From NCBI RefSeq assembly GCF_020514115.1, contig NZ_VTKZ01000011.1:1-55675 (forward strand): DNA of 55,675 nt. Direction: 5' to 3'. The translations under genes were made by a program, and so were the position numbers. Of the stretch, positions 1 to 9,280 are shown piece by piece. A model generated the notes under the pieces. That model was not told the DNA's origin and searched no databases. It was given only the letters and a program-made list of their open reading frames with translations. The stretch's first letter is position 1. Each line of letters starts with the position of its first letter. This DNA comes from Synechococcus sp. MU1642. GTDB taxonomy: Bacteria > Cyanobacteriota > Cyanobacteriia > PCC-6307 > Cyanobiaceae.

Positions 1-716
1 TTGAAGGTGTTGGCCAGAACAATGCGGTGTCGCACGGCCAGCACCAGTTTGTGCAGCTCGTCGTCGTTGACCAGATCAATTCCGTGGGTGAGGGCTGCGG
101 CGTAGCGCTGCCGCCAGGTTTCCGGTTCCGTTGCCGCCACCAGCGCCTGTGGCTTGAGCGGGGTTGGCGTGGCTGGCGTCTTTACTAGCTGTTCGTGCTT
201 AAGCCAAAGCTGTTCCGCCAGCTCGCGGCAGTCCGCTGCACTGCTCACTACCCCATTCAGCCGCAGCCAGCCGCGGCGTCCCTGACGGCTCAGCTGCCAT
301 CGAGGCAGCACCGCCTGCACTGATGGCACCACCGCTTCACTGCGGCGGCGCTCACTCACCTGATCGAAGAAGCGAAAACGCAGCAGCACCCGAGGTCGCG
401 CATGGGCTGGGCTGTCCGCTGCCGTGTCGTGCAAGCGGCTCAGGCAGAGGTCGGCGAAGCGCTGGGCCTGCTCAAAGCGACGACTGCCCGCCAGCTCTAA
501 TTCCTGGCAGGGCCCTGCAGCGGCCAGGCAGAGGCCCGGGGCGCTGTCCCACAGCACTTGCAAACTTTCCTGTTCCGCCAGCTGCGGCAGGGCCAGAAGC
601 GGGTCGATTCCTTCGATCGGCAGGGCCAGGCTCAGCAGCGCTTCATCGCCGTCACAGGCCAACCATCCCCGCTGGGCAGCGGAGAGGAGGGTGCTGAAAC
701 AACAATCAGCCGACAT
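1..716 (-). CDS. menF: Isochorismate synthase MenF (3' part cut by window edge)
   Basis: First step of phylloquinone synthesis, chorismate to isochorismate. The minus-strand frame is open from an ATG at 714-716 to base 1 and encodes about 238 residues. They start MSADCCFSTLL and end KLVLAVRHRIVLANTF at the window edge. That last segment resembles the start of the chorismate-binding catalytic domain (KxVLAR-like motif), so the catalytic C-terminal half lies outside the window. The gene is divergent from menA, with 70 bp between starts, so a shared regulatory region is likely. The assignment rests on the N-terminal half, the KLVLAVRH motif and the adjacent menA-menC-menE genes. Anthranilate synthase component I is a less likely alternative. 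Confidence 0.8.
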   Translation of the reverse strand, partial: MSADCCFSTLLSAAQRGWLACDGDEALLSLALPIEGIDPLLALPQLAEQESLQVLWDSAPGLCLAAAGPCQELELAGSRRFEQAQRFADLCLSRLHDTAADSPAHARPRVLLRFRFFDQVSERRRSEAVVPSVQAVLPRWQLSRQGRRGWLRLNGVVSSAADCRELAEQLWLKHEQLVKTPATPTPLKPQALVAATEPETWRQRYAAALTHGIDLVNDDELHKLVLAVRHRIVLANTF

Positions 717-786
717 CCGCGGCGTTTCCGGCCAGGGTTACTGCTCAAATGTATGGGTCTTCGCCCTGCGGGAACGGGTCCTGTCC

Positions 787-1731
787 ATGTCTGAGCCGCA
801 GGCTGTCGCATCCCGTTACGCCGATCGCCGCCGTTTGTGGAAGGCAGCGATCAAGTGGCCGATGTATTCCGTCGCCGTGATGCCAGTGCTGGTCGCCGCT
901 GGATGGCAGTTCGGGGTGGCGGGCTCTCTGCGATGGCTGCAGTTGGGGGGCTTTGTGCTGGCGGCCATCCTGCTGCTGCTTTGGGAAAACCTCAGCAACG
1001 ATGTTTTTGATGCCGCCACGGGTGTGGATGCCACCGGCAAGCCCCATTCCGTGGTGAACCTCACCGGCCGCCGGGACCGTGTCGCCCAGGGGGCGACCAC
1101 CGCGCTGATGCTGGGATTGTTGTTGATGGGGGGGTTGGCCTGGAACAGCAGCGGGGCGGTGTTGTGCCTGGTGTTGGTCTGCTGCGGCCTGGGTTACGTG
1201 TACCAGGGCCCTCCGTTCCGCCTGGGTTACCGCGGCCTGGGTGAGCCCCTGTGTTGGCTGGCCTTTGGGCCTTTCGCTACCGCAGCGGCCTTGGTGGTGT
1301 TGCAGCCCAGGGGGGCAGCATCGATTGCTTGGGGCACGGCCTGGATGTTGGGGGCAGGCCCCGCCCTGGCGACCACCCTTGTGTTGTTCTGCTCTCACTT
1401 CCATCAGGTGGAGGAGGACGCCGCCCACGGCAAATGTTCGCCGGTGGTGCGTTTGGGCACGGCCCGGGCAGCGGCTCTGGTGCCCTGGTTTGTGGCCCTG
1501 ACGCTGGCATTGGAGTGGGTGCCCGTGCTGCATGGGGACTTGTCTCCGACGGTGTTGTTAAGCGCTCTCGGGCTTCCTGCTGGTGTGCAGCTAATGCGTT
1601 TGCTCCAGCGCCACCACGACCGGCCGGAGCTGATCAGCGGCAGCAAATTTTTGGCCTTGCGCTTCCAGGGCTGGAATGGTCTGGGCTTCAGTGCTGGTCT
1701 TGCCCTGGCTCGCTTCTGGACCGGCGGATGA
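787..1731 (+). CDS. menA: 1,4-dihydroxy-2-naphthoate phytyltransferase MenA
   Basis: UbiA-family membrane prenyltransferase, 314 aa. In cyanobacteria it attaches a phytyl chain to DHNA on the way to phylloquinone, the A1 cofactor of photosystem I. The first Asp-rich motif is NDVFD at residues 71-75. A second Mg-diphosphate-type region is HFHQVEED in the middle of the protein. Several hydrophobic segments span the rest. The open frame extends upstream to 424, but ATG 787 (MSEPQAVASRYADRRRLWKA) gives the usual family length. The stop overlaps the menC start (ATGA), implying translational coupling. Confidence 0.9.
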   Translation: MSEPQAVASRYADRRRLWKAAIKWPMYSVAVMPVLVAAGWQFGVAGSLRWLQLGGFVLAAILLLLWENLSNDVFDAATGVDATGKPHSVVNLTGRRDRVAQGATTALMLGLLLMGGLAWNSSGAVLCLVLVCCGLGYVYQGPPFRLGYRGLGEPLCWLAFGPFATAAALVVLQPRGAASIAWGTAWMLGAGPALATTLVLFCSHFHQVEEDAAHGKCSPVVRLGTARAAALVPWFVALTLALEWVPVLHGDLSPTVLLSALGLPAGVQLMRLLQRHHDRPELISGSKFLALRFQGWNGLGFSAGLALARFWTGG

Positions 1732-2696
1732 CGCTCCGATTGCAGCGGCGCCGCTTCCGCTTTGCCCTGCTGCAGCCGCTGCGCACGGCAGCTGGCGTTC
1801 TGCAGGAGCGCTGTGGCTGGTTGCTGCGGCTGGAGGCTGATCAGGGATCCGTGGGCTGGGGCGAAGTGGCTCCGCTTCAGCAGCATCAGTTCACGGCCTG
1901 TGAGCACGCTCTCGCCTCGCTGCCAGAGGAGCTTCCTCAGGCTCAGTTGGTGGCCCTGCTGCAGGAGGTACCGGGGGCATTGGGTTTTGGCCTGGGAGCG
2001 GCGCTGGCGGAGCTGCAAGGTGTGGTTGGTGCTGCTTCGCCCCAGGGATGGCTGAAGGCGCCTGCCCCTGCTCTGTTGTTGCCGGCTGGCGAGGCCATGC
2101 TTGCGGCCCTAGAGGCTGCGGCAGCATCGGCGGGTGGCCTTGAGGAGCGCACCTTCAAGTGGAAGGTGGCAACGGAGCCCGATCCCCTCGAACGTCAGCT
2201 GCTCGAGCAGCTGCTTAAGCGGCTGCCCACCACGGCCCGGTTGCGGCTGGATGCCAACGGCGGCTGGGACCGCAGCACGGCCCAGGCCTGGATGCAGCGG
2301 TTGTGCGATGACCCGCGCCTGGATTGGTTGGAGCAGCCGCTGGCGGTGAAAGATCAAGCCGGCCTGGAGCAGTTGGCGGCGCTGGGGCCGGTGGCCCTCG
2401 ATGAATCGCTCGACCAGCACCCGGAGCTGTGCCGCAGCTGGAGCGGCTGGCAGGTGCGGCGGCCTGCGCTGGAGGGGGATCCCCGCCTGCTGTTGCGGGA
2501 GCTACAAGCGGGGATCCCCCAACGGATGCTGAGCACGGCGTTTGAAACCGGCATCGGTCGGCGTTGGTTGGAGCATCTAGCCGGGCTTCAGGCCCAGGGG
2601 CCTACGCCGACGGCACCGGGCCTGGCCCCCGGCTGGACGCCATCGGGGCCCTTGTTCTCCACGGATCCAGAACAGGTCTGGGCCGCAGCAGCATGA
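1728..2696 (+). CDS. menC: o-succinylbenzoate synthase MenC
   Basis: Enolase-superfamily enzyme, 322 aa, that dehydrates SHCHC to o-succinylbenzoate. The barrel landmarks are present: KWK at 144-146 (the catalytic KxK), Asp175 in LDANGGW, Glu202 in LEQP and Asp225 in LDES as metal ligands. The segment that usually reads V-I/V-K-P, with the second catalytic Lys, reads VRRP (243-246), so Arg occupies that position. It sits between menA and menE with 4-bp ATGA overlaps on both sides, which supports the assignment despite the substitution. Confidence 0.9.
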   Translation: MTLRLQRRRFRFALLQPLRTAAGVLQERCGWLLRLEADQGSVGWGEVAPLQQHQFTACEHALASLPEELPQAQLVALLQEVPGALGFGLGAALAELQGVVGAASPQGWLKAPAPALLLPAGEAMLAALEAAAASAGGLEERTFKWKVATEPDPLERQLLEQLLKRLPTTARLRLDANGGWDRSTAQAWMQRLCDDPRLDWLEQPLAVKDQAGLEQLAALGPVALDESLDQHPELCRSWSGWQVRRPALEGDPRLLLRELQAGIPQRMLSTAFETGIGRRWLEHLAGLQAQGPTPTAPGLAPGWTPSGPLFSTDPEQVWAAAA

Positions 2697-3859
2697 GCGA
2701 GTTCGCGCGGCTGGAGCAGGGGCTGGCGGCGGGGCACTGGGTGCCCCTGTCGCCGGAGGCGGAAGCGGCACCCATTGATCAACTGCCGCCAGGCCCGGGT
2801 GTGCTGGTGCGCAGTGGTGGCAGCAGTGGCGGCAGCCGTTGCTGCGCCCAGCCGTCGCTGCATTTGGACCGTTCGGCTGCAGCCACCGCCCATTGGTTGA
2901 CAAGGATCGGCCTTGACCCCGCCGCCACCCTGCTGCTCAATCCACTGCCTCACACCCATGTGAGTGGTCTGATGCCTTGGTGGCGCGCCGGCTGTTGGGG
3001 CGCGGGGCATCAGCCACTGGCGCCGGGGTTGATGAAAACCCCCACCGAATTGCTTGCGTTCTGCCAGGGCCTGTCTGCCTGGCGGACGACCTCTGCATTG
3101 CTGTCGTTGGTGCCCACGCAGCTGGCGCGTCTGCTGGCCCATCCCGACGGGGTGGCCTTCCTGCAGCAGCAGCAGCTGATTTGGATCGGTGGCGCTGCCC
3201 TCCCGCCTCCGTTGGCAGATCAGGCTCGGGCGTTGCAGCTGCCGCTGGCGCCCTGTTATGGCTCAACGGAGACGGCGGCGATGGTGACGGCATTGCCACC
3301 AGACCGCTTCTTGGCAGGCGAGCCGGGGTGTGGCGACCCGCTGATGGATGTGGAGCTGCGGCTGGCCGCTGATGGGGCGCTTCAGGTGCGCACTGATCGG
3401 TTGGCCCTGGGCCGTTGGTGGGCGGATCAGCCCGATCGGTGGGAACCGCTCAGGGATGCCGATGGCTGGTGGCGCTCCGGGGATCGGGCCATGTTGACCC
3501 CAGGCCTCCAGATTGCGGGCCGGATCGATGGCGCCATCCACTCCGGCGGAGAAACCGTGTTTCCCGAGCAGCTGGAGGAGCGTTTGATGACCCCGATTCA
3601 GGCGGAATCACTCCCGGTGAGCGCCGTGCTGTTGCTCGGTGTGGATGATCCGGAGTGGGGACAGCGGTTGGTGGCCCTCGTCGGCAGCACGGACGCTGCG
3701 GTGTTGCCGCGGCTTGAAGCCCTCACACTGTCCTGGTCACCGGCGGAGACGCCTCGGCGTTGGGTCGTATGCCCCGACTTGGCCCCCTCGGCGCTGGGGA
3801 AATGGCAGCGCCAGCGCTGGCGGGAGTGGTTAGAGCGGTTGGATGCGGCCGAGGCTTGA
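2693..3859 (+). CDS. menE: o-succinylbenzoate-CoA ligase MenE
   Basis: ANL-superfamily acyl-CoA synthetase, 388 aa, that activates o-succinylbenzoate with CoA. Visible motifs are the P-loop-like SGGSSGGSR (41-49), CYGSTETAAMV in the middle, SGDRAM, the hinge region GRIDGAIHSGGE, and a C-terminal GKWQR with the probable catalytic Lys. It is shorter than typical acyl-CoA ligases, as MenE often is. The ATG overlaps the menC stop. The last 30 bp overlap the 3' end of the convergent thioesterase gene. Confidence 0.88.
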   Translation: MSEFARLEQGLAAGHWVPLSPEAEAAPIDQLPPGPGVLVRSGGSSGGSRCCAQPSLHLDRSAAATAHWLTRIGLDPAATLLLNPLPHTHVSGLMPWWRAGCWGAGHQPLAPGLMKTPTELLAFCQGLSAWRTTSALLSLVPTQLARLLAHPDGVAFLQQQQLIWIGGAALPPPLADQARALQLPLAPCYGSTETAAMVTALPPDRFLAGEPGCGDPLMDVELRLAADGALQVRTDRLALGRWWADQPDRWEPLRDADGWWRSGDRAMLTPGLQIAGRIDGAIHSGGETVFPEQLEERLMTPIQAESLPVSAVLLLGVDDPEWGQRLVALVGSTDAAVLPRLEALTLSWSPAETPRRWVVCPDLAPSALGKWQRQRWREWLERLDAAEA

Positions 3860-4279
3860 CGCCTCCAGCCAACGGTCCACGCCATCGGGCAGAGCACAGC
3901 GGCGCCGGGTGTTGACGTCGATGGCCACATGGCGCAGGCAGCCTGTGGCGACAAGCTTGTCCTCTAGCAGCACCTGACTTTTCACCGCAAAGCTGCTGGG
4001 ATCAACCCGTTCCGGTTCCAGGCGGATCAGCAGCTTGTCGCCCACCTGCACCGGGGCGCGGAAATCGGCATGGCAGTGCACGATCGGCAAGGCCACGCTC
4101 GGTTGCTCTCCGCGGCCGCCAGGGAAGACTGAAGCCGCTGGTAAACCAAACCGCTCTAGGCTTTCCTCCCAGGCCTGGTGGCACCAGCCCAGTAGCTGCT
4201 GAAAGTGCATCACGCCAGCGGCATCCGTGTCGCTAAAACGCACGGTTCTGCTCAACTCCAGCCAGGGGGCAGAGGTCAT
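3830..4279 (-). CDS. Probable 1,4-dihydroxy-2-naphthoyl-CoA thioesterase (hot-dog fold)
   Basis: A 149-aa 4HBT-type hot-dog thioesterase with the family signature FSDTDAAGVMHF near residues 15-26, which includes the catalytic Asp. Its position convergent with menE suggests that it hydrolyses DHNA-CoA to DHNA, the step between MenB and MenA. The function is inferred from family and context. The frame extends 19 codons upstream, but the ATG at 4279 (MTSAPWLELS) fits the family start. No menB or menD is in the window, so the pathway is only partly clustered. Confidence 0.75.
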   Translation of the reverse strand: MTSAPWLELSRTVRFSDTDAAGVMHFQQLLGWCHQAWEESLERFGLPAASVFPGGRGEQPSVALPIVHCHADFRAPVQVGDKLLIRLEPERVDPSSFAVKSQVLLEDKLVATGCLRHVAIDVNTRRRCALPDGVDRWLEASSLGRIQPL

Positions 4280-4338
4280 GGCGATGTGTTGTTCAAGCCG
4301 GTGCCGACTGTCACCCTGACAGAAATCCCGCACCAAGC

Positions 4339-5016
4339 ATGGCCGCGCCGATCGCCTTCGAGCCTCCGTCCATCCAGAAGGCCTGGCAGGCCTTCTTGCA
4401 GCACATTCCCGTGGTGCTGATGAGCTGGGTGGGCTCGATCGTGATGTCGCTGCTGGCTGTTCTGGTGTATGGCCTGATCATCGTTGTGGTGTCGGCGATC
4501 ATCGGCAGCAGCGATGCGGCGTTGGGGCTCGGAGCGGTGCTAGCCCAATTGATTCAGTTGCCGTTCTCCATCCTCGCCAGCCTCTTGTCGGTGCTGTTGG
4601 TGGCCGTTCCTGCCCTCTACTACGAGCGTGGCGAGGTGGTGACGATTTCAGCTGCCGCTCAATTGCTCACAGGCCGTTGGTGGCGTTACGTCCTGGCGGG
4701 GCTGTTCTTCTCGCTGGTCACCACCATTGGCTTTCTGCTCTGCATCCTTCCCGGCATTGCCGTGGCGTTGGTGACGCCGGTGTTCATCAATCGCATCTTC
4801 GTCACCGACATGGGCATCGGCGAAGCGTTCTCCCAGTCGTTTCAGGTGGTGTATCGCTCGGAGAACGGCTTGAGCTTTGTGGGCCTTGAGGTATTGACGG
4901 GCATCGTTGTGGGGCTGCTGGCCCTGGCGACCTGCGGTTTGGGGGGATTTGTGGTGATCCCCATGGCCAGCTTTTTTCTCCAGAACGTCGCCTATCAGCG
5001 CGGCTTGTTGCGCTGA
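4339..5016 (+). CDS. Conserved multi-pass membrane protein, function unknown
   Basis: A 225-aa integral membrane protein. Hydrophobic blocks lie roughly at residues 22-52, 60-92, 113-150 and 181-218, and it ends with a short basic tail (YQRGLLR). The layout of paired hydrophobic stretches around a polar YYERGEVVTIS segment resembles uncharacterised cyanobacterial membrane proteins, but I do not recognise a named family with confidence. It is divergent from the thioesterase gene (59 bp between starts) and convergent with the DUF2752 gene (6 bp between stops), so nothing in the context assigns a role. Confidence 0.7.
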   Translation: MAAPIAFEPPSIQKAWQAFLQHIPVVLMSWVGSIVMSLLAVLVYGLIIVVVSAIIGSSDAALGLGAVLAQLIQLPFSILASLLSVLLVAVPALYYERGEVVTISAAAQLLTGRWWRYVLAGLFFSLVTTIGFLLCILPGIAVALVTPVFINRIFVTDMGIGEAFSQSFQVVYRSENGLSFVGLEVLTGIVVGLLALATCGLGGFVVIPMASFFLQNVAYQRGLLR

Positions 5017-5022
5017 TAGGCC

Positions 5023-5385
5023 TCAGCCGCTTGGCCAGCTGTTGGTGCTCAGGCGAAGCAGCCAGTAGCTGATCAACCCTCCACCTACAACGGGAAGGGC
5101 CCAGAGGGGCAGGCCCTTTGGGATGAGCCGCCGTTGCTGGAGCGCCAGCACACTCCAGAGCACAAGCCCCAGGGCGGCAATGGGGCCAAATAGATGCCAT
5201 TGCAGCGATCCGCTCAGATCACCGGTGAGTGCTGCCCCCATCGCGCGGGTCAGAAAGCAGGTGGGGCAAGGAACGCCGGTGAGGGCACGCAACGGACAGC
5301 CCAGGCCGGGAAGGCTTGGATGCAGTCCCTTGAGCCACAACGCACCAGTGAGAGTCGCGGGCAGCAGGTATCCCGTGCGTTGCAA
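5023..5385 (-). CDS. DUF2752 small membrane protein
   Basis: A 120-aa protein with the DUF2752 signature: GCPLRALTGVPCPTCFLTRA, a Cys-containing motif between hydrophobic helices. Three hydrophobic stretches follow. The only plausible start is TTG at 5385, because an in-frame stop (the ndhH TGA) lies a few codons upstream. It follows ndhH on the minus strand with a gap of about 24 bp and may share its transcript. The biochemical role of DUF2752 is unknown. The conserved cysteines could bind metal or carry a redox group. Confidence 0.75.
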   Translation of the reverse strand: MQRTGYLLPATLTGALWLKGLHPSLPGLGCPLRALTGVPCPTCFLTRAMGAALTGDLSGSLQWHLFGPIAALGLVLWSVLALQQRRLIPKGLPLWALPVVGGGLISYWLLRLSTNSWPSG

Positions 5386-5409
5386 ACGCCGTAGAAAACG
5401 GTTCAGAGA

Positions 5410-6594
5410 TCAGCGATCCACCGATCCCATGATCACGTCGATAGAACCGAGGATGGCCATGATGTCGGCCACCTTGTGTCCCTTGAGGATGTGGGGAAGG
5501 ATCTGCAGGTTGTTGCTGTCGGCAGCGCGGATCTTGAAGCGCCAGGGGGTGACGTCGTTATTGCCCTGGATGAACACGCCGATCTCACCCTTGCCAGACT
5601 CCAACCGCGTGTAGAGCTCGCCGTTGGGGATCTTGAAGGTGGGAGCCACCTTCTTGGCCACGTACTGGAAATCGAAACCAGCAGCGTCGCTGCCCTTGCC
5701 TTCGTTTAGGCGCTTGGCTTCGAGGTTTTCAGTAGGGCCGCCGGGAATCATGTCGCAGGCTTGGCGCAGGATCTTGAGCGATTGGCGCATTTCTTCGATG
5801 CGCACGCGATAGCGGGCGTAGCAGTCGCCTTCCTTCTCACAGGCCACCTGCCAGTCGAAGTCGTCGTAGCACTCGTAGTGATCAACCTTGCGTAAATCCC
5901 AGGGCACACCGGAGGCGCGCAGCATCGGGCCGGAGAGGCTCCAGTTGATGGCGTCTTCCTTCTCGATTGTTCCCAAACCTTCAATCCGGCGCCGGAAAAT
6001 CGGGTTGTTGGTGATCAGCTTTTCGTATTCATCGATCTTGGGGCCGAACCAGTCGCAGAAATCACGGCATTTCTCAAGCCATCCCCAGGGCAGATCAGCG
6101 GCGACGCCGCCGATGCGGAAATAGTTGTTGTTGATCAGCCTTTGACCAGTGGCGGCTTCCCAGAGGTCGTAGATCATCTCCCGCTCGCGGAAGATGTAGA
6201 AGAACGGCGTCTGGGCTCCCACATCTGCCAGGAAGGGTCCAAGCCAGAGCAGGTGATTGGCGATGCGGTTGAGCTCCAGCATCAGCACCCGGATGTAGCT
6301 CGCCCGCTTGGGCACAGGGATGTTTGCCAGTTTTTCCGGGGCGTTCACCACGATCGCCTCGTAGAACATCCCCGCCGCGTAGTCCATGCGGCTCACATAG
6401 GGCACGAACATCACGTTCGTGCGGTTCTCAGCGATCTTCTCCATGCCGCGATGGAGGTAACCGATCACCGGTTCACAGTCGACCACGTCCTCACCATCGA
6501 GGGTGACGACGAGCCGCAGCACTCCGTGCATGGAGGGGTGGTGGGGCCCGAAGTTCACCACCATGGGCTCCGTGCGCGTTTCCAGCTGCGTCAT
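5410..6594 (-). CDS. ndhH: NAD(P)H-quinone oxidoreductase subunit H (NdhH)
   Basis: Peripheral-arm subunit of the cyanobacterial NDH-1 complex at the thylakoid membrane, homologous to the 49-kDa/NuoD subunit. The product is 394 aa, full length. It starts [20 protein letters not shown], carrying the invariant [10 protein letters not shown] segment, and ends DVIMGSVDR, a typical NuoD-family C-terminus. It is monocistronic or leads the DUF2752 gene, and is divergent from rsmH (54 bp between starts). The other ndh genes in the window are far away (22-25 kb and 30-37 kb), so NDH-1 is dispersed, as is usual in cyanobacteria. Confidence 0.97.
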   Translation of the reverse strand: MTQLETRTEPMVVNFGPHHPSMHGVLRLVVTLDGEDVVDCEPVIGYLHRGMEKIAENRTNVMFVPYVSRMDYAAGMFYEAIVVNAPEKLANIPVPKRASYIRVLMLELNRIANHLLWLGPFLADVGAQTPFFYIFREREMIYDLWEAATGQRLINNNYFRIGGVAADLPWGWLEKCRDFCDWFGPKIDEYEKLITNNPIFRRRIEGLGTIEKEDAINWSLSGPMLRASGVPWDLRKVDHYECYDDFDWQVACEKEGDCYARYRVRIEEMRQSLKILRQACDMIPGGPTENLEAKRLNEGKGSDAAGFDFQYVAKKVAPTFKIPNGELYTRLESGKGEIGVFIQGNNDVTPWRFKIRAADSNNLQILPHILKGHKVADIMAILGSIDVIMGSVDR

Positions 6595-6648
6595 GGGAGC
6601 GGTGGTCCGATCGATGTGTAGATCTTAAGGAGTCTTCGCCTGTGGCTT

Positions 6649-7533
6649 GTGCCCCCCTTCAGCCATGTGCCTGTGCTGGCCGATGCGGTGCTGGACGCAG
6701 CCCGGCAGATCCCACGTCCGGATGGCTTGTTGATCGATGCCACCCTCGGTGGTGGCGGCCACAGCGCCCTTTTGCTGGAACAGCATCCCGGCCTTCGATT
6801 GATCGGCTTGGACCAGGACGCCACGGCCCGAGCAGCGGCGGCGGAGCGTCTGGCCCCCTTCGGCGACCGCGTCTCGATCGTGGCCACCAACTTTGCCGAC
6901 TATGTGCCGCCCGAGCCCGCCGTGATGGTGCTGGCGGATCTGGGCGTGAGCAGCCCGCAGCTGGATGTGGCGGAGCGGGGCTTCAGTTTTCGCCTCGATG
7001 GTCCCTTGGACATGCGGATGAATGCCGGCGGTGAGGGGGAGACCGCGGCTGAGTTGATTGATCGCCTGGAGGAGAACGCGCTGGCGGATCTGATCTATGG
7101 CTACGGGGAGGAGCGGCTCTCCCGCCGCATCGCCCGGCGGATCAAAGCCGATCTCAAAGACAAGGGCTCCTATGACGGCACCGCGGCCTTGGCCTACGCC
7201 GTGGCGGGTTGCTATTCCCCCAAGGCGCGGCGGGGGCGGATTCACCCCGCCACACGCACCTTCCAGGCCCTGCGGATTGCTGTGAACGATGAGCTGGTGG
7301 TGCTGGATCGCCTGCTGCAGCAGGCCCCCGACTGGCTGGAGCCCGAGGGCATGCTGGGAATCATCAGTTTTCATTCCCTGGAAGACCGCCGCGTCAAAAC
7401 CGCCTTCCTGCGCGATGAGCGCTTGCAACGGATCACCCGCAAGCCGGTGGTGGCCACCGAGCAGGAGGAAGAGGCCAATCCCCGCAGCCGCAGTGCCAAA
7501 TGGCGGGTGGCCCAGCGTTTGGCTCCTGCTTAG
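6649..7533 (+). CDS. rsmH: 16S rRNA (cytosine-1402-N4)-methyltransferase RsmH
   Basis: MraW/RsmH family, 294 aa, which methylates N4 of C1402 in the ribosomal P site. Conserved features are [12 protein letters not shown] near the N-terminus, the SAM-binding [11 protein letters not shown] at about residues 25-35, and a C-terminal ISFHSLEDR followed by [10 protein letters not shown]. The start is GTG at 6649. An AAGGAG lies at 6627-6632 but is further away than a normal Shine-Dalgarno site. The 3' end overlaps the convergent cysteine desulfurase by 4 bp. Unlike in many bacteria, it is not in a division/cell-wall cluster here. Confidence 0.95.
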   Translation: MPPFSHVPVLADAVLDAARQIPRPDGLLIDATLGGGGHSALLLEQHPGLRLIGLDQDATARAAAAERLAPFGDRVSIVATNFADYVPPEPAVMVLADLGVSSPQLDVAERGFSFRLDGPLDMRMNAGGEGETAAELIDRLEENALADLIYGYGEERLSRRIARRIKADLKDKGSYDGTAALAYAVAGCYSPKARRGRIHPATRTFQALRIAVNDELVVLDRLLQQAPDWLEPEGMLGIISFHSLEDRRVKTAFLRDERLQRITRKPVVATEQEEEANPRSRSAKWRVAQRLAPA

Positions 7534-8618
7534 CGACCGCTGAGGAACCCGGCGGCAGCAGCGGCGTCGGTGATCGCGGCAATGGCTTGATCCACTTCGG
7601 CGGCTGTGGTCTGGCGCCCCATGCTCAGCCGCAGGGAGGCTTCGGCTTCAGCGCGCGAGCGACCGATCGCCTGAAGTACGTGGGAGGGCGCTCCGTTGCT
7701 GCAGGCGGAGCCACTGCTGCAGGCCAGTTGCGGGCGCAGGGCCCTGTGTAGGCGGCTGCCGTTCACCCCGGGCAGGCTGATGTTGAGGTTGTGGGGCAGG
7801 CGCGGCTGCAGCGCTCCATTGAGCAGCACGCCGGGGAGGCGCTGCTGCAGGCCCTCCCAAAGCTGATTGCGTAAATGCTCAAGCCGGTCGTTGCGCTGAT
7901 CCTGCTCCTGCATTGCCAGGCGGGCTGCTGCGGCAAAGCCCACGATCAAGGCGGTGGGCAGGGTGCCGGCCCGGAGCCCCGCTTCCTGGCCGCCCCCCCA
8001 CTGCAGCGGTTCGATGGCAATGCCCTCCCGCAGCACCAGGGCGCCGATGCCCTTTGGCCCGTAGAGCTTGTGAGCACTAAGGCTGAGCAGGTCAACCCCC
8101 AGGGCATCAGGTGCTAGCGGCAGCGTCCCGAAGGCCTGGGCCCCGTCGCTGTGCAGAGTGATGCCGTGGGCCCGGCAGAGGGCACCCAGCTGCTCGAGCG
8201 GCTGAAGCACGCCGATTTCGTTGTTGGCCGCCATCACGCTCACCAGCCGCGTCTCGGGGGTGATCGCCGCCTCCAGCTGCTCGGGGCTGATCAGTCCATC
8301 GGGGCCTGGGTCCAGCAGGGTGACGTTGAACCCCTCCCGTTGCAGTTGCTTGAGCGGATCGAGCACGGCGTGGTGTTCGGTGGCCACGCTGATCAGATGA
8401 GCCTTGCCTAGGGCGCGGGCATGGCCCAACAGGGCCAGGTTGTTGGCTTCGGTGGCGCCGCTGGTGAACACCAGCCGTTCCGGGTTCACCCCCACCGCCT
8501 CCGCCAGCTGGCGCCGCGCCACTTTCACCGCGGCAGAGGCGCTCAGGCCGAGCCGATGCTGGCGGCTGGATGGATTGCCCCAATCCGTACTCCAAAAAGG
8601 CGCCATCGCCTCCACCAC
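7530..8618 (-). CDS. NifS/IscS-type cysteine desulfurase (start uncertain, probably upstream)
   Basis: PLP-dependent class-V aminotransferase that takes sulfur from cysteine for Fe-S and other cofactors. From GTG 8618, the PLP Lys is in [10 protein letters not shown] (about K184), the His in ATEHHAVL (about H83), and the catalytic Cys in [10 protein letters not shown] (about C306). The GTG start at 8618 removes a conserved segment: the same frame continues upstream to 8681 and reads [15 protein letters not shown], equivalent to the LDNxATTP start of NifS proteins. No ATG, GTG or TTG lies between that segment and the stop at 8682-8684. CTG at 8673-8675 is the best candidate for the true start. 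Whether it serves Fe-S, tRNA thiolation or both cannot be decided. Confidence 0.88.
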   Translation of the reverse strand: MVEAMAPFWSTDWGNPSSRQHRLGLSASAAVKVARRQLAEAVGVNPERLVFTSGATEANNLALLGHARALGKAHLISVATEHHAVLDPLKQLQREGFNVTLLDPGPDGLISPEQLEAAITPETRLVSVMAANNEIGVLQPLEQLGALCRAHGITLHSDGAQAFGTLPLAPDALGVDLLSLSAHKLYGPKGIGALVLREGIAIEPLQWGGGQEAGLRAGTLPTALIVGFAAAARLAMQEQDQRNDRLEHLRNQLWEGLQQRLPGVLLNGALQPRLPHNLNISLPGVNGSRLHRALRPQLACSSGSACSNGAPSHVLQAIGRSRAEAEASLRLSMGRQTTAAEVDQAIAAITDAAAAAGFLSGR

Positions 8619-8728
8619 CTCGGCCGCACAGGGGGTGGTGGCCTGGAAATCAAAGGAGAGAGCCGAGCCGCTCAGGACGATTCAGGCAGATGTTGCGATC
8701 ATGGTGCTGCATTGCGAACAGCACTGGC

Positions 8729-9241
8729 ATGGGTCTGCGAACGCCGATGGCTCTCCTGGGCTTGGGGGGGCTGGTCTGGGCGCAGCCCGTGAGTGGTTTC
8801 GATCGTGAGCAGGTGCTGGAGCAAATGCGGCAATCGCGGCCAGCTGATCTCAAGGTGCTGATCGAACGCCCGGCCCCTGTCGGCATCCTTTCGATCGGAA
8901 TTTATGGGGTCAAGCCAGCTTCGTCGAATCCCGACACCCGCAGCTACAGCTTGTGGGAGGAGTCGGCGTCGGATCTGAACGTCTATGTCGAAAGCGTCAA
9001 CTGCTCCACCACCAAGCCTGTGCGGGTGAAACGCACCCCGATGGCGGTTTACGTGCGCACCCTCAATCCCGGTGGTCCGATCACCGATGTCAACCGGGAA
9101 GATCACCTGGTGTGGTGGGCGGCCTGCGTGCCGGAGGTGGCGGGAACCGACCCTGCCACGTTGCGGCAAAAGGCCCTGGATCTGGGCTTTTCCACCCTGA
9201 TTCCCGAACAGCAGGAGCAGTTACCCGCACTGGCCCGTTGA
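8729..9241 (+). CDS. Secreted hypothetical protein
   Basis: A 170-aa protein that starts MGLRTPMALLGLGGLVWAQP, a convincing signal peptide with a likely cleavage after VWA, so it should be periplasmic or lumenal. The mature part has a repeated polar/hydrophobic pattern, a Cys in ESVNCSTT and another in WWAACVPEV that could pair in a disulfide, and no motif I recognise. An alternative ATG at 8690 would add 13 residues before the signal peptide. It is divergent from the cysteine desulfurase and 39 bp upstream of the Ycf29-like gene, possibly cotranscribed. Confidence 0.7.
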   Translation: MGLRTPMALLGLGGLVWAQPVSGFDREQVLEQMRQSRPADLKVLIERPAPVGILSIGIYGVKPASSNPDTRSYSLWEESASDLNVYVESVNCSTTKPVRVKRTPMAVYVRTLNPGGPITDVNREDHLVWWAACVPEVAGTDPATLRQKALDLGFSTLIPEQQEQLPALAR

Positions 9242-9280
9242 GCGCGTGCTCCATACATTGCTGCAAGAGCGATTCCGGCC

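Noticed and set aside
745-1533. 262-aa minus-strand frame opposite menA
   Set aside because: Shadow of menA; the product is rich in Gln/His/Arg with no domain. The real leftward gene here, menF, starts at 716.
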